In this document: positions 51,691 to 61,835 of the stretch, piece after piece
Layout: each line of letters opens with the position of its first letter
Position numbering within the stretch: position 1 is the first letter of the stretch
Assembly: GCF_014653115.1 (NCBI RefSeq)
Contig: NZ_BNAD01000011.1
Location: 1-64,000, forward strand
DNA length: 64,000 nt
Direction of reading: 5' to 3'
From: Nocardioides flavus (ex Wang et al. 2016)
GTDB lineage: Bacteria; Actinomycetota; Actinomycetes; Propionibacteriales; Nocardioidaceae
Notes under the pieces: model-generated
Told to the model about the DNA's origin: nothing
What the model saw: only the letters and a program-made list of their open reading frames with translations
The model's database searches: none
Made by a program: the position numbers and the translations under genes

Positions 51691-53260
51691 GCCCGGGGCC
51701 GGCCGTGCGCACCGCACGGTCGGCCAGCTCGGCCCCGGCCGCGTCGTAGAGGCCGACGACGGCCGCACGCTCCACCAGCTGGGAGATCTCCTCGTCGTAG
51801 CGGGTCACCGCAGTGACCGACCCGCCGAACCCGCTGCGCTGCAGCTGCTCGAGCGCGGCGAGGTTGCTGCCGTGGAAGGGCATCGCCAGCAGCACCAGTC
51901 GTACGGTGCCCTCGTCGGTGACGCGCGCCCAGAACAACGGGTCGGTGGCGTCGCCCTCCACGACGTGCAGCCCCTCGGCGAACAGGTCCCCGGCCCGCGC
52001 CGAGTCCGAGTCGACGCCGGTGACGCGCAGGCCGTACTCGTCGACCAGCCGCCGGGTCGCCGCGCGTCCGAGCCGTCCCATCCCGAGCACCAGCGCGTCG
52101 GCGTGCCGGAGGTCGACCGGCTGCTCCTCGGGGTGGAGACGGGCGGGGTCCGGCACGCGCCGCGTGACCACCGTCGACACGCGGTCGACAGCCGCGCTCG
52201 CCACCGTGGTGACCACGAAGCTGACGGCGACGGCCGTCGAGACCACGACGAGCCAGTCCGGGGCGAGGCCACCGGCGGCGACCCCCGCCGCGACGACGAT
52301 CAGCGCGAACTCGGAGAAGCTCGCCAGGGACAGGGCCGAGCGGGTCGCCGTACGGACCCGGAAGCCGCTTGCCCGCAGCAGCACCCCGTACAGGGCGGTC
52401 TTCACCGGCACCAGCGCCACCAGCGCGAGGGCGAGGACGATGCCGGAGGCGTCAGGTGCGCCGTTCAGGCCCACGGAGAGGAAGAACGCGACGAGGAGCA
52501 GCTCCTTGACCGAGAAGACGGACTTCGCGAGCTCCTCGGCCCGGCCCGACGGTGACAGCAGCAGCCCGACCGCCAGCGCTCCCACGTCGCCCCCGAGCCC
52601 GGCGGCGTCGAAGAGGGCGTAGCCCGGGACGACCGCGAGGCCCACGCCCACCAGCGTCAGCAGCTCGCCGTGGTCGAGGCGGTCGAGCAGGCGTCGAGCC
52701 GGCCACGAGGCCGGCACCAGGAGCAGGAGAGCGGGCGCCCACCAGTGCGGTGCCTCGCCGCCGACCGCCGACATCAGGACCACGGCGACGAGGTCCTGCA
52801 CCACCAGGATCCCGATCGTGGTGCGCCCGTGCAGCGCCCGCGTGGCGTTGTGCTCCTCGAGCACCTTCACGGCCACGACCGTGCTGGAGAACGACAGCGC
52901 CAGCGCCACGAGGACCAGGTCGGCGGGCTCGGCGTCGGCCAGCAGGCCGACACCGACGGCTCCCGCGCCGGCCAGGAGCGTCAGGGCCAGCACCCCGGTC
53001 AGGACGGCGTGCACCACGCTGACGCCCAGCACCTCGCGCCTCCCGAGCACCCGTACGTCGAGCTTGAGGCCGATGGCGAAGAGCAGCAGCACCACCCCGA
53101 GGTCCGCCACGGCGTCCAGGGCGGGCGTGCGGTCGACCCCTGTCCCGGCCAGCACGAAGCCGGCGCCCAGGAAACCCACCATCGGCGGCAGCCGCACCGC
53201 ATGGGCGAGCAGGCCGCCCACGGCGGCGAGGGACAGCATGAGCACCAGGTTGAGCGTCAC
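51683..53260 (-). CDS. Cation:proton antiporter with RCK domain (CPA2/Kef-type)
   Basis: A 525-residue antiporter. Twelve or so helices ([49 protein letters not shown] with the conserved Asp; [16 protein letters not shown]) are followed by a TrkA-N/RCK nucleotide-binding domain ([40 protein letters not shown]). It exchanges K+ or Na+ for protons, gated by nucleotides. The GTG at 53260 has site gggaggtgcc. Its end overlaps the Rv2466c-like gene by 8 bases on the opposite strand. Confidence 0.9.
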   Translation of the reverse strand: MTLNLVLMLSLAAVGGLLAHAVRLPPMVGFLGAGFVLAGTGVDRTPALDAVADLGVVLLLFAIGLKLDVRVLGRREVLGVSVVHAVLTGVLALTLLAGAGAVGVGLLADAEPADLVLVALALSFSSTVVAVKVLEEHNATRALHGRTTIGILVVQDLVAVVLMSAVGGEAPHWWAPALLLLVPASWPARRLLDRLDHGELLTLVGVGLAVVPGYALFDAAGLGGDVGALAVGLLLSPSGRAEELAKSVFSVKELLLVAFFLSVGLNGAPDASGIVLALALVALVPVKTALYGVLLRASGFRVRTATRSALSLASFSEFALIVVAAGVAAGGLAPDWLVVVSTAVAVSFVVTTVASAAVDRVSTVVTRRVPDPARLHPEEQPVDLRHADALVLGMGRLGRAATRRLVDEYGLRVTGVDSDSARAGDLFAEGLHVVEGDATDPLFWARVTDEGTVRLVLLAMPFHGSNLAALEQLQRSGFGGSVTAVTRYDEEISQLVERAAVVGLYDAAGAELADRAVRTAGPGLS

Positions 53261-53363
53261 GGCACCTCCCACCGCCGGGTCGGGCGCCACCCTAGGCGCA
53301 CTGCCGGGCCGGTGCCCGTACCGGCTCCGAACCGGGTGGCGGCAGGTCACTAGGCTTGCGCCC

Positions 53364-55157
53364 ATGACTCGTGTCCTGTCCGCCGTCGCCTGGCCGTACA
53401 CCAACGGCCCGCGCCACATCGGCCACGTCGCCGGTTTCGGCGTGCCCTCCGACGTCTTCAGCCGGTTCATGCGGATGGCGGGCCACGACGTCCTGATGGT
53501 CAGCGGCACCGACGAGCACGGCACGCCGATCCTGGTGCTCGCCGACAACGAGGGCCTGCCCGCGCGCGAGCTCGTCGACAAGTACAACCAGGTCATCGTC
53601 GACGACCTATGCGGGCTCGGGCTGTCCTACGACCTCTTCACCCGCACGACCACCGGCAACCACTACTCGGTGGTGCAGGAGATGTTCGAGACCTGCCGCC
53701 GCAACGGCTACATGGTCGAGGAGACCACGAAGACCGCGATCAGCCCCTCGACCGGGCGCACGCTGCCCGACCGCTACATCGAGGGCACCTGCCCGATCTG
53801 CAAGTACGCCGAGGCGCGCGGCGACCAGTGCGACAACTGCGGCAACCAGCTCGACCCGACCGACCTGATCGAGCCGCGCTCGAGGATCAACGGGGAGACG
53901 CCCGAGTTCCGCGACACCCAGCACTGGTTCCTCGACCTGCCCGCGCTTGCCGACGCGCTGGGGGAGTGGCTCGACCAGCGCGAGGCCACCGGCCTGTGGC
54001 GGCCCAACGTCATCAAGTTCAGCCAGAACATCCTCAAGGAGATCCGTCCGCGCGCGATGACGCGCGACATCGACTGGGGCATCCCGGTGCCGGGCTGGGA
54101 GGACCAGCCCACCAAGCGCCTGTACGTCTGGTTCGACGCGGTCATCGGCTACCTGTCGGCCTCCATCGAGTGGGCGCGCCGCCTCGGCGAGCCCGACAAG
54201 TGGCGCGAGTGGTGGAACGACGCCGATGCCGAGTCCTACTACTTCATGGGCAAGGACAACATCGTCTTCCACTCCCAGATCTGGCCGGCCGAGCTGCTCG
54301 CCTACAACGGCGCGGGCGCGCGCGGCGGCGAACCCGGGACGTTCGGCACCCTCAACCTGCCGACCGAGGTGGTCTCCAGCGAGTTCCTGACCTTCGGCGA
54401 CTCGCAGTTCTCCACCAGCCGCGGCAACGTCATCTACGTCGGCGACTTCCTCGCCCGCTACGGCCCCGACCCGCTGCGCTACTACATCTGCGCCGCCGGT
54501 CCGGAGACGTCCGACGCCGCCTTCACGTGGGCCGACTTCGTCACCCGCAACAACTCCGAGCTGGTGGCGGGCTGGGGCAACCTGGTCAACCGCACCGCGA
54601 CGATGATCGCGAAGAGCTTCGGCGAGATCCCGGCTGCCGGCCCCCTCGAGCAGGTCGACGAGCAGGTGCTCGCGACCGTGCGCGGCGGCTTCGCCAGCGT
54701 CGGCGACCTCGTCGAGAAGCACCGGCTGCGCGCCGCGATCGCCGAGGCGATGCGCGTGGTCGGCGAGGTGAACAAGTACCTCACCGTCACCGAGCCCTAC
54801 AAGATGAAGGACGAGTCGCAGCGCGAGCGCCTCGGCACCGTCCTGCACGTCGCCGCGCAGTGCGTGAGCGACTGCAACACACTGCTGTCGCCGTTCCTGC
54901 CGCACTCGGCCAACAAGGTGCACGCGGTCCTCGGTGGCGAGGGAGAGTTCATGCCGATGCCGCGCGTCGAGCAGGTCGAAGAGCTCGAGCCCGGCAACGG
55001 TGCGGGCCACACGTCGTACTCGATCATCACCGGCGAGTACACCTCCACGCCCGCGTGGGAGTCGCGTCCCGTCACCGTCGGCGCGAAGGTCGCCAAGCCG
55101 ACGCCGGTCTTCACCAAGCTCGACCCGTCGATCATCGAGGAGGAGCTGGCGCGATGA
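53364..55157 (+). CDS. metG: Methionyl-tRNA synthetase
   Basis: A 597-residue class I synthetase that charges tRNA-Met. HIGH motif H18-I-G-H21 ([10 protein letters not shown]), KMSKS equivalent FSTSRG near 354-359, and a zinc knuckle [18 protein letters not shown] (about 141-158). The anticodon-binding helical domain follows ([23 protein letters not shown] segment), with a short C-terminal extension lacking the tRNA-binding EMAP domain. It starts the metG-LURP operon: its stop overlaps the next start by four bases. Confidence 0.97.
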   Translation: MTRVLSAVAWPYTNGPRHIGHVAGFGVPSDVFSRFMRMAGHDVLMVSGTDEHGTPILVLADNEGLPARELVDKYNQVIVDDLCGLGLSYDLFTRTTTGNHYSVVQEMFETCRRNGYMVEETTKTAISPSTGRTLPDRYIEGTCPICKYAEARGDQCDNCGNQLDPTDLIEPRSRINGETPEFRDTQHWFLDLPALADALGEWLDQREATGLWRPNVIKFSQNILKEIRPRAMTRDIDWGIPVPGWEDQPTKRLYVWFDAVIGYLSASIEWARRLGEPDKWREWWNDADAESYYFMGKDNIVFHSQIWPAELLAYNGAGARGGEPGTFGTLNLPTEVVSSEFLTFGDSQFSTSRGNVIYVGDFLARYGPDPLRYYICAAGPETSDAAFTWADFVTRNNSELVAGWGNLVNRTATMIAKSFGEIPAAGPLEQVDEQVLATVRGGFASVGDLVEKHRLRAAIAEAMRVVGEVNKYLTVTEPYKMKDESQRERLGTVLHVAAQCVSDCNTLLSPFLPHSANKVHAVLGGEGEFMPMPRVEQVEELEPGNGAGHTSYSIITGEYTSTPAWESRPVTVGAKVAKPTPVFTKLDPSIIEEELAR

Positions 55158-55735
55158 CTGCCGGGCCCGCCGCCGAGATGTACCTGCCCCACTTCGTGGT
55201 CAAGCAGAAGCTCACCATGATGGTCAACCGCTACGAGGTCTCCGAGTCGGACGAGGCCGGCAACCCCACGCGGCTGATGGCGTTCGCCGAGCAGAAGCGG
55301 ATGGCGTTCAAGGAGCAGGTCACCTTCTTCACCGACGCGAGCCGGTCGCGGGCCGTGTTCGGGTTCAAGGCCCGCAAGAGGCTCGACCTCAACGCCGGCT
55401 ACGACATCACCGACGAGTCCGGTGCCCAGATCGGGTTCTTCAGGAAGGACTTCGGCGCCTCCCTCCTGCGCTCCACCTTCCACGTCGAGGGCCCGGGCTA
55501 CGCCGGCACCGGGCAGGAGCGCAACCAGCTCGTCGGTCTGCTGCGCCGCTTCACCGAGCTCGACTTCATCCCGGTCCACTTCGACTTCGTCGACTCCGCG
55601 GGCAGCCCGCTGTTCTCCGTGGAGCGCAAGATGTCCATCGGCGACCGCTACCGCGTCAGCGTCCCCGACCAGCGGGTCGACTTCCGCGTGGCGGCCGCCG
55701 TGGCCGTCGCCCTGGACGCGCTGATGTCGCGGTGA
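55154..55735 (+). CDS. LURP-one-related/scramblase-like beta-barrel protein
   Basis: A 193-residue protein of the LURP-one/Tubby-like superfamily. [16 protein letters not shown] is the typical first strands, [12 protein letters not shown] and [20 protein letters not shown] follow, and the final strand is [16 protein letters not shown], a hydrophobic central helix. Such proteins may bind membranes; activity is unknown. It is translationally coupled to metG and is followed by an esterase gene after seven bases. Confidence 0.8.
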   Translation: MTAGPAAEMYLPHFVVKQKLTMMVNRYEVSESDEAGNPTRLMAFAEQKRMAFKEQVTFFTDASRSRAVFGFKARKRLDLNAGYDITDESGAQIGFFRKDFGASLLRSTFHVEGPGYAGTGQERNQLVGLLRRFTELDFIPVHFDFVDSAGSPLFSVERKMSIGDRYRVSVPDQRVDFRVAAAVAVALDALMSR

Positions 55736-55742
55736 GCCCGTG

Positions 55743-56636
55743 ATGTACCCCGAGGTCCGCGCCGCGGTCGAGGCCGACGCCGGCCCGGACCTCCGTGCGC
55801 CGGGTTTCGACCTCGCCGCGCACCGCGAGGAGGTGCGCCTGGCCAACCTGGCCCAGCCCCGCGAGGAGGTCGCCGCCGTCGAGGACCTCGACGCGGGCGG
55901 CGTGCCGTGCCGGCTCTTCACGCCCGAGGACCCGCTGCCCGGACTGGTCGTGCACGCCCACGGCGGCGGCTTCGTGCTCAACGACGTCGACGTGCACGAC
56001 GGCATCTGCCGGCGCTTCGCCAACCGCGCGCGTCGCCGGGTGCTCAGCGTGGACTACCGCCGCCCGCCGGAGCACCCGTTCCCCGCTGCTCCCGACGACA
56101 TGGACGCGGTCGTGCGCTGGCTGCGCGAGGGTCGTGGGCCGCAGGGACCGTACGCCGCGCACGGCGACTCGGCCGGGGGCAACCTCGCGCTGGTCGCGGC
56201 GCTGCGCAACCCGGGATTCTTCCGCGCAGTCGCCCTGGTCTACCCCTTCCTCGACCCGCACAGCAGCTTCCCGTCCTGGGAGCTCGGCGCGGCGACGGGC
56301 TTCGACCCCGCCGAGGCCACCTGGTACTGGGAGCAGTACGCCCGCACCGAGGCCGACCTCGAGGACCCCGACCTCGCACCGCTGCTCTCCGACCGCCTGC
56401 ACACGCTGCCGCCGACCTTCGTCGCGACCGCGGAGGCCGACCCGCTGCGCGACGAGGGCGAGGAGCTCGCGCGCCGCGTCGCGGAGGCCGGTGTGGAGAC
56501 GGTGGGCATCCGCTGCCTGGGCCAGACCCACGGGTTCTGGCGGCACGCGCACTTCACCGCGTCCGAGCCGCTGGTCCGACAGGTCGCGGGCTGGCTCGAC
56601 CAGCACCTCCAGCGCGTCGCCTCCGACCCGTCGTAG
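55743..56636 (+). CDS. Alpha/beta-hydrolase esterase (HSL/GDXG family)
   Basis: A 297-residue esterase. The oxyanion motif H73-G-G-G is followed by the nucleophile elbow G141-D-S143-A-G-G, with Asp in ATAEADPLRDEG and His in QTHGFWRH as the rest of the triad. The HSL family hydrolyses short acyl esters. The ATG at 55743 is chosen; a GTG three bases earlier is an alternative. No Shine-Dalgarno is evident, so it may be translated by coupling from the LURP gene. Confidence 0.9.
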   Translation: MYPEVRAAVEADAGPDLRAPGFDLAAHREEVRLANLAQPREEVAAVEDLDAGGVPCRLFTPEDPLPGLVVHAHGGGFVLNDVDVHDGICRRFANRARRRVLSVDYRRPPEHPFPAAPDDMDAVVRWLREGRGPQGPYAAHGDSAGGNLALVAALRNPGFFRAVALVYPFLDPHSSFPSWELGAATGFDPAEATWYWEQYARTEADLEDPDLAPLLSDRLHTLPPTFVATAEADPLRDEGEELARRVAEAGVETVGIRCLGQTHGFWRHAHFTASEPLVRQVAGWLDQHLQRVASDPS

Positions 56637-56703
56637 CCGGGGCGGATCCGGCGCGCGAAGCCCCGCAGCCGCTTGCGGCGAGGGGGCTTGAGAGGATCTG
56701 CCC

Positions 56704-57210
56704 ATGCGCGTTCACCTCGGTTCCGACCACGCCGGCCTCGACCTCAAGGACCACCTCGTCACCTGGCTGGTCGACCACGGCTACGAGGTCGTCGACCACG
56801 GCCCGTTCGTCCACGACGCCCTCGACGACTACCCGGTCTTCTGCCTGCGTGCGGGTGAGGGCGTCGCGGCGGACCGCGCCGAGGGGCTGGACAGCCTCGG
56901 GGTCGTCATCGGCGGCTCGGGCAACGGGGAGCAGATGGCCGCCAACAAGGTCACCGGCATCCGCTGCGCGCTGGTGTGGTCCGAGGAGACGGCCACGCTC
57001 GCCCGCGAGCACAACGACGCCAACGTGGTCTCGGTCGGCGGCCGCATGCACTCGCTCGACGACATGACCCGCTTCGTCGAGGTGTTCCTCACCACGCCGT
57101 TCTCCGGCGACGAGCGGCACGTGCGCCGCATCGGCCAGCTGACGACCTACGACGAGACGCGCGAGCTCCCGCCGCTGCCGGAGTCCGCCCTCCGCGGCCC
57201 GGATGCCTGA
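56704..57210 (+). CDS. rpiB: Ribose-5-phosphate isomerase B
   Basis: A 168-residue isomerase that interconverts ribose-5-phosphate and ribulose-5-phosphate in the pentose phosphate pathway. RVHLGSDHAGLDLKDHLV begins the fold, and GGSGNGEQMAANKVTGIRCAL (about 75-95) is the anion loop; NDANVVSVGGRMH holds the ring-opening His. The actinobacterial GNGEQ form lacks the active-site Cys of enterobacterial RpiB and uses Glu, as in mycobacteria. Its end overlaps the nei start by eight bases, so the two are cotranscribed. Confidence 0.95.
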   Translation: MRVHLGSDHAGLDLKDHLVTWLVDHGYEVVDHGPFVHDALDDYPVFCLRAGEGVAADRAEGLDSLGVVIGGSGNGEQMAANKVTGIRCALVWSEETATLAREHNDANVVSVGGRMHSLDDMTRFVEVFLTTPFSGDERHVRRIGQLTTYDETRELPPLPESALRGPDA

Positions 57211-58102
57211 GGGGCACACCCTCCGCAAGCTGGCGGACGACCTCGCCGCCGCGTTCGCCGGCCGTACGGTCCGGGTGACCTCGCCGCAGGGTCGCTTCGC
57301 CGCCGACGCGGAGCAGGTCGACGGCTCGCGCCTCGTCGGTGCCGAGTCCGCCGGCAAGCACCTGTTCGTCGAGCTCGAGGGCGAGCGCTGGATCCACGTG
57401 CACCTCGGCCTGATCGGGCAGTTCGACGTGCACCCGGCGGTCGACGACGTGCCGGACCCCGTCGGGGCCGTCCGGCTGCGCCTGGTCAGCCTGCCGCCGG
57501 ACGATCCGCGCGGCACGGCGTACGCCGACCTGCGCGGCGCGATCCTCTGCGACCTGGTCGGTGCGGCCAGGCGGGAGCAGGTGCTCGCCGGGCTGGGGCC
57601 GGACCCGCTGCGCGCCTACGCCGAACCCGACCTGGCCTGGCGGCGGATCTCGCGGAGCCCCCGTGCGATCGGCGACCTGCTGATGGACCAGAAGGTCCTC
57701 GCCGGGGTCGGCAACGTCTACCGGGCCGAGGTGCTCTTCCGGCACCGCATCCACCCGCTGCGACCCGGCAACACCCTGCGCGTCGGACAGTGGCAGGCCA
57801 TGTGGGCCGACCTCGTCGAGCTGATGGCCGAGGGGGTGCGCACCGGCCGCATCGACACGGTGCGCCCCGAGCACACCCCGGAGGCGATGGGGCGCGAGCC
57901 GCGTCGCGACGACCACGGCGGCGAGGTGTACGTCTACCGGCGCACCTCGATGCCGTGCCTGGTCTGCGGCGCGGCCGTCAGGACCGGGGAGCTCGCCGGA
58001 CGCAACACGTTCTGGTGCCCGCGATGTCAGCCGAAGTTCCGCTCGCGGGCCGTACGATCTCCCGGCAAGGGGCCTGGCGCGGCGGGAGGAGCTCGGCCAT
58101 GA
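57203..58102 (+). CDS. nei: Endonuclease VIII-like DNA glycosylase (Fpg/Nei)
   Basis: A 299-residue base-excision repair glycosylase/AP lyase for oxidised pyrimidines. PEGHTLRKLADD begins with the catalytic Pro1 (after Met removal) and Glu2; SAGKHLFVE carries the conserved Lys, and the C-terminal zinc finger is CLVCGAAVRTGELAGRNTFWCPRC (four Cys). PEGHT favours Nei over Fpg. It overlaps rpiB by eight bases and the phosphatase by four, so the three form one operon. Confidence 0.93.
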   Translation: MPEGHTLRKLADDLAAAFAGRTVRVTSPQGRFAADAEQVDGSRLVGAESAGKHLFVELEGERWIHVHLGLIGQFDVHPAVDDVPDPVGAVRLRLVSLPPDDPRGTAYADLRGAILCDLVGAARREQVLAGLGPDPLRAYAEPDLAWRRISRSPRAIGDLLMDQKVLAGVGNVYRAEVLFRHRIHPLRPGNTLRVGQWQAMWADLVELMAEGVRTGRIDTVRPEHTPEAMGREPRRDDHGGEVYVYRRTSMPCLVCGAAVRTGELAGRNTFWCPRCQPKFRSRAVRSPGKGPGAAGGARP

Positions 58103-59154
58103 GTTCGCCTTCGCTGGGCTCAGCCGTGGGACGCGTCGTCCCACGGGGCTCCCGCGTGCTCGTGGCGCTCGTGGTCTCCACGATCCTGATCGGCCTCGCG
58201 ATCTGGCGCTTCGACGCGAGCCTCCCGCTCGTCACGCTCCTCGTGCCGCTCGTCGTGTCGAGCCTCGTCCTGGGCCCGCGGCAGCTGCCGTGGTTCGTCG
58301 TGTTCGTCCTGCTGGTGCTCGCGCTCGTCGTGCCGACGCAGGACGACCTCAGCCTCCGCATCGCCCTCACGGTGGTGATCATCTTCGGTCTCGGCTTCAT
58401 GGTGCTGCTGTCGTCCTTCCGGCGCACGCGCCTGGGCGTCGCCGGCATCCAGGGCGAGCAGATGTTCGTGGACCTGCGCGACCGCATCCTGAGCCAGGGC
58501 GGGATCCCCGACCTCCCGGACGGCTGGTACGCCGCCTCCGAGCTGCGCTCCGCCGGGGGCACCCCGTTCGCGGGCGACTTCGTCGTCGCGGCGCGCGTCG
58601 AGGGACGCCTCGAGGTGGCGGTCGTGGACGTGTCGGGCAAGGGCCAGGGCGCCGGCACTCGGGCGCTGCTGCTCTGTGGCGCGCTCGGCGGCCTGCTGAG
58701 CGCGCTGCCGCCGAGCGAGTTCCTCGCCGGCGCCAACCGGTTCCTGCTCCAGCAGGACTGGGACGAGGGGTTCGCCACCGCGATCCACCTCTCGCTCGAC
58801 CTCGCGTCGGGTCGCTACGACATCCGCAGCGCCGGCCACCCGCCCGCCGCGCTGCGCCACGCCGGGTCCGGACGGTGGCAGGTCCTCCAGTCGGAGGGCC
58901 CGATCCTGGGCCTCATCGACGGCGCCGAGTTCCCGGCGGTCTCGGGGGAGATGCGCCACGGCGACGCCCTGCTGCTCTACACCGACGGCATGGTCGAGAC
59001 ACGCACCCGCGACATCGCCCTCGGCATCGACCGGATGCTCGGCCAGGCCGAGCGACTCCTGCGTGGGCAGTTCGAGGGCGGCGCGACGCGGCTCATCGAG
59101 GCCCTGGGCTCCCGCAACGACGACCGCGCCCTGCTGCTCGTCCATCGCCGCTGA
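58099..59154 (+). CDS. PP2C-type phosphatase (SpoIIE/RsbU-like) with membrane domain
   Basis: A 351-residue protein. The N-terminus has three or four hydrophobic segments (VLVALVVSTILIGLAIW; LVTLLVPLVVSSLVL; LPWFVVFVLLVLALVV; VVIIFGLGFMVLL). From about 140 on is a PPM serine phosphatase: GTPFAGDFVVAARVEGRLEV then VVDVSGKGQGAGTRAL with metal-binding Asp, and LLLYTDGMVETR near 295. RsbU-like enzymes dephosphorylate anti-sigma antagonists; no partner gene is adjacent. It overlaps nei by four bases. Confidence 0.9.
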   Translation: MSSPSLGSAVGRVVPRGSRVLVALVVSTILIGLAIWRFDASLPLVTLLVPLVVSSLVLGPRQLPWFVVFVLLVLALVVPTQDDLSLRIALTVVIIFGLGFMVLLSSFRRTRLGVAGIQGEQMFVDLRDRILSQGGIPDLPDGWYAASELRSAGGTPFAGDFVVAARVEGRLEVAVVDVSGKGQGAGTRALLLCGALGGLLSALPPSEFLAGANRFLLQQDWDEGFATAIHLSLDLASGRYDIRSAGHPPAALRHAGSGRWQVLQSEGPILGLIDGAEFPAVSGEMRHGDALLLYTDGMVETRTRDIALGIDRMLGQAERLLRGQFEGGATRLIEALGSRNDDRALLLVHRR

Positions 59155-59248
59155 GCCGCCGCTGACCTGCCGCCGGCCGGTTGCGGCGCTCGCCCGCAGG
59201 TGTGGCACCATGACACCCGCACCGGCGGCCACGACGCCGCCGGGACGC

Positions 59249-59322
59249 GCGGATGTAGCTCAATGGTAGAGCCCCAGTCTTCCAAACTGGCTACGCGGGT
59301 TCGATTCCCGTCATCCGCTCCA
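59249..59322 (+). tRNA. tRNA-Gly (UCC)
   Basis: Plus-strand cloverleaf: acceptor GCGGATG/CATCCGC, D-arm GCTCAATGGTAGAGC, anticodon stem CCAGT/ACTGG with loop CTTCCAA (anticodon TCC), T stem GCGGG/CCCGT with TTCGATT. Discriminator T and an encoded CCA (59320-59322). It precedes tRNA-Pro by 47 bases, the classic actinobacterial order before tig. Confidence 0.95.
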
Positions 59323-59369
59323 AGCAGGCCCTCGTGCCTCCCGTCCGGGAGCACCGGGGGCCGGTTTGG

Positions 59370-59442
59370 CGGGGCGTAGCGTAGTGGCTAGCGCGCCTGC
59401 TTTGGGAGCAGGAGACCGCAGGTTCGAGTCCTGTCGCCCCGA
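59370..59442 (+). tRNA. tRNA-Pro (UGG)
   Basis: Acceptor CGGGGCG/CGCCCCG, D-arm GCGTAGTGGCTAGCGC, anticodon stem CCTGC/GCAGG with loop TTTGGGA (anticodon TGG), T stem GCAGG/CCTGT with TTCGAGT. The discriminator is A; the following CCCA is not an exact CCA tail, so CCA must be added. Confidence 0.95.
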
Positions 59443-59580
59443 CCCACTGGTCCCACGGGTCGCAGCCTCCCCACACGTACGTGTGCGACGCGATCGTCGG
59501 GCGGGCGTGATTCGGCCTGTGCCCGACGCGTCGATAGACTCTTCGGGTTTGCGGCTGCCGCGCCTTCGGCGTGCCCCCAA

Positions 59581-59616
59581 CGTTCCATCCCTACGTTCCA
59601 CCCCTCGTTCCACCCA
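59581..59616. repeat. Three tandem CGTTCCAYCC repeats before tig
   Basis: CGTTCCATCCCTA, CGTTCCACCCCT and CGTTCCACCCA follow one another at 59581, 59594 and 59606, spacing 12-13 bases. They lie 26-61 bases upstream of the tig GTG, in its leader. Origin or use is unknown; slippage or protein binding are both possible. Confidence 0.6.
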
Positions 59617-59641
59617 CTGACCTCAGCACCAGGAGACATTT

Positions 59642-61054
59642 GTGAAGAGCGCCGTCGAGACCTTGAGCCCGACCCGGGCCAAGCTGACCGTCGAGGTGCC
59701 CTTCGAGGAGCTCAAGCCGAGCCTCGACGCGGCGTACCAGAAGATCGCGAAGCAGATCAACGTCCCGGGCTTCCGCCGCGGCAAGGTCCCGCCGGCGGTC
59801 ATCGACCGGCAGATCGGTCGCGGGCCCGTCCTCGACGAGGCGATCAACGCGGTCGTGCCGCAGCAGTACATGGCTGCGCTGCAGGAGCACGACCTCGAGC
59901 CGCTGGCCCAGCCGGAGATCGAGGTGACGAAGTTCGAGGACAACGAGTCCCTCGAGTTCACCGCCGAGGTCGACGTCAAGCCCGACTTCGAGCTCCCCTC
60001 CTACGACGGGCTCGAGGCCACGGTCGAGGACATCGAGATCTCCGACGCCGACGTCGACGAGCAGGTCGAGGCGCTGCGCGAGCGCTTCGGCACCCTGGTC
60101 CCCGTCGAGCGTGCGGCTGCCGACGGCGACTTCGTGACCATCGACCTGGTCGCGGCCCGTGACGGCGAGACCGTCGAGGGCGGCGAGGTCACCGGCATGT
60201 CCTACAAGGTCGGCCGTGGCGGCATGATCGACGGCCTCGACGAGGCCCTCGTCGGCCTGTCCGCGGGCGACGACAAGACCTTCGACTCCGAGCTCGTCGG
60301 CGGCGACCTGGTCGGCGAGCCGGTCCAGGTGACCGTCAAGGTGACCGCGGTGCAGGAGCAGCAGCTGCCCGAGTACGACGACGAGTTCGCTCAGCTCGCC
60401 TCCGAGTTCGACACCGCCGAGGAGCTCACCGCCGACGTGCGCGAGCGCCTGGGTCGCGGCAAGCGCCTCGAGCAGGCCGCCGCCGCCCGCGACGCGGTGC
60501 TCGAGGCCCTGCTGGAGAAGGTCTCGATCCCGCTGCCCGAGGTGATGGTCACCGACGAGCTCAACGCGCGCCGCCAGAACGTCGAGCAGCAGCTCGGCTT
60601 CGCCGGGATCTCGATGGAGAAGTACCTCGAGGACGAGGGGCAGACCCAGGAGGAGTTCGAGGCCGACCTCGAGCGCCGGGTCCGCGACGCCGTCGCCGCC
60701 CAGTTCATCCTCGACAAGATCGCCAAGAAGGAGGAGTTCGGCATCGACCAGGCCGAGCTCTCCGAGCACCTCGTGCGGCGCGCCCAGCAGTCCGGGCAGG
60801 ACCCGCAGGAGTTCGCCAACCACATGTTCGAGCACAACCACATCCCCGAGCTCGTGCAGGAGATCCTGCGCGGCAAGGCGCTCGCGACGATCGTGGAGGC
60901 CGCGACCGTCAAGGACGCCTCGGGCAACGTGGTCGAGCTCAAGAACCTGCGCCCCGACGGCACCATCGGCGAGCCCGTCGACGAGGCGCCCGCGGACCCC
61001 GAGGCTGCCGACGAGGCCACCGAGGACTCCGCCGAGGACTCCGAGAAGGCCTGA
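59642..61054 (+). CDS. tig: Trigger factor
   Basis: A ribosome-associated chaperone and prolyl isomerase (470 residues). The ribosome-binding tip is GFRRGKVPP (about 41-49). The FKBP domain lies at about 155-245 ([34 protein letters not shown]) and is followed by the long helical arms. The C-terminus is very acidic ([11 protein letters not shown]). The GTG start follows caggagacattt. It is the first gene of the tig-clpP1-clpP2-clpX block, with a terminator between tig and clpP1. Confidence 0.97.
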   Translation: MKSAVETLSPTRAKLTVEVPFEELKPSLDAAYQKIAKQINVPGFRRGKVPPAVIDRQIGRGPVLDEAINAVVPQQYMAALQEHDLEPLAQPEIEVTKFEDNESLEFTAEVDVKPDFELPSYDGLEATVEDIEISDADVDEQVEALRERFGTLVPVERAAADGDFVTIDLVAARDGETVEGGEVTGMSYKVGRGGMIDGLDEALVGLSAGDDKTFDSELVGGDLVGEPVQVTVKVTAVQEQQLPEYDDEFAQLASEFDTAEELTADVRERLGRGKRLEQAAAARDAVLEALLEKVSIPLPEVMVTDELNARRQNVEQQLGFAGISMEKYLEDEGQTQEEFEADLERRVRDAVAAQFILDKIAKKEEFGIDQAELSEHLVRRAQQSGQDPQEFANHMFEHNHIPELVQEILRGKALATIVEAATVKDASGNVVELKNLRPDGTIGEPVDEAPADPEAADEATEDSAEDSEKA

Positions 61055-61068
61055 GCCGCACGTACGCG

Positions 61069-61101
61069 ACGGCGTCCGTCCCCTCCGGGGGCGGGCGCCG
61101 T
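61069..61101 (+). terminator. Terminator after tig
   Basis: ACGGCGTCCGTCCC at 61069-61082 pairs with GGGGCGGGCGCCGT at 61088-61101 (14 pairs, two G-U) around loop CTCCG. No T tract. It isolates tig from the clpP operon. Confidence 0.7.
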
Positions 61102-61123
61102 TCGTCGTCCGTGCACTGGCGGA

Positions 61124-61140
61124 ATCCGCTGTGGGCGAAC
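61124..61140. promoter_or_regulatory. Candidate ClgR operator of clpP1P2
   Basis: ATCCGCTGTGGGCGAAC contains CGCT-GTGG-GCGAAC, close to the actinobacterial ClgR consensus CGCY-N4-GCG with AT-rich flanks. It lies 52 bases upstream of the clpP1 GTG. ClgR activates clpP1P2 in Streptomyces, Mycobacterium and Corynebacterium; the site here is inferred by match only. Confidence 0.55.
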
Positions 61141-61191
61141 AGGGTGGGTTCTCGCGTGGAAGTGTCCGACCTTCCGGCTAGTGTCGCCAGC

Positions 61192-61833
61192 GTGAACCAG
61201 AACTCCAGCCCAGCCCTCTCGCCCGAGATGAACGGCGCCGGTGGGATGTATGGCCTCGACGACCACATCTACCAGCGCCTCCTCCGTGAGCGCATCGTCT
61301 TCCTCGGCTCGGAGGTGCGCGACCAGAACGCGAACGCGATCTGCGCGCAGCTCCTCCTGCTGTCGGCGGAGGACCCGGAGGCCGACATCTTCCTGCACAT
61401 CAACAGCCCCGGTGGCTCCGTGGACGCCGGCATGGCGATCTACGACACGATGAACTACATCCCCAACGACGTCGCGACGGTCGGCATGGGCCTGGCCGCG
61501 TCGATGGGCCAGTTCCTGCTCTGCGCGGGGACCAAGGGCAAGCGGTACGCCCTGCCCCACGCGCGCATCATGATGCACCAGCCCTCCTCGGGCATGGGCG
61601 GCTCGGCCTCCGACATCAAGATCCAGGCCCAGCAGTCGCTCCACATCAAGAAGGTGCTCCTCGACCTCATCGCCGAGCACACCGGCCAGAGCGTCGAGCA
61701 GGTCGTCGCCGACGCCGACCGCGACCGGTGGTTCACCGCTGAGCAGGCCGTCGAGTACGGCCTCGTCGACCAGGTCATCACCAGCGCCCGCGAAGCCGCC
61801 GACGAGGGCCGCCCGGCCCGGATGAAGGACTGA
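61192..61833 (+). CDS. clpP1: ATP-dependent Clp protease proteolytic subunit ClpP1
   Basis: A serine protease ring subunit (213 residues). Catalytic S104 ([11 protein letters not shown]), H129 (MMHQPSSG) and Asp near 178 ([14 protein letters not shown]). The N-terminal 15 residues ([17 protein letters not shown]) are the propeptide region. The GTG at 61192 is used; upstream GTG codons at 61156-61162 would lengthen it. In Actinobacteria ClpP1 and ClpP2 form a mixed tetradecamer that works with ClpX or ClpC. It is separated from clpP2 by two bases. Confidence 0.95.
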   Translation: MNQNSSPALSPEMNGAGGMYGLDDHIYQRLLRERIVFLGSEVRDQNANAICAQLLLLSAEDPEADIFLHINSPGGSVDAGMAIYDTMNYIPNDVATVGMGLAASMGQFLLCAGTKGKRYALPHARIMMHQPSSGMGGSASDIKIQAQQSLHIKKVLLDLIAEHTGQSVEQVVADADRDRWFTAEQAVEYGLVDQVITSAREAADEGRPARMKD

Positions 61834-61835
61834 AC

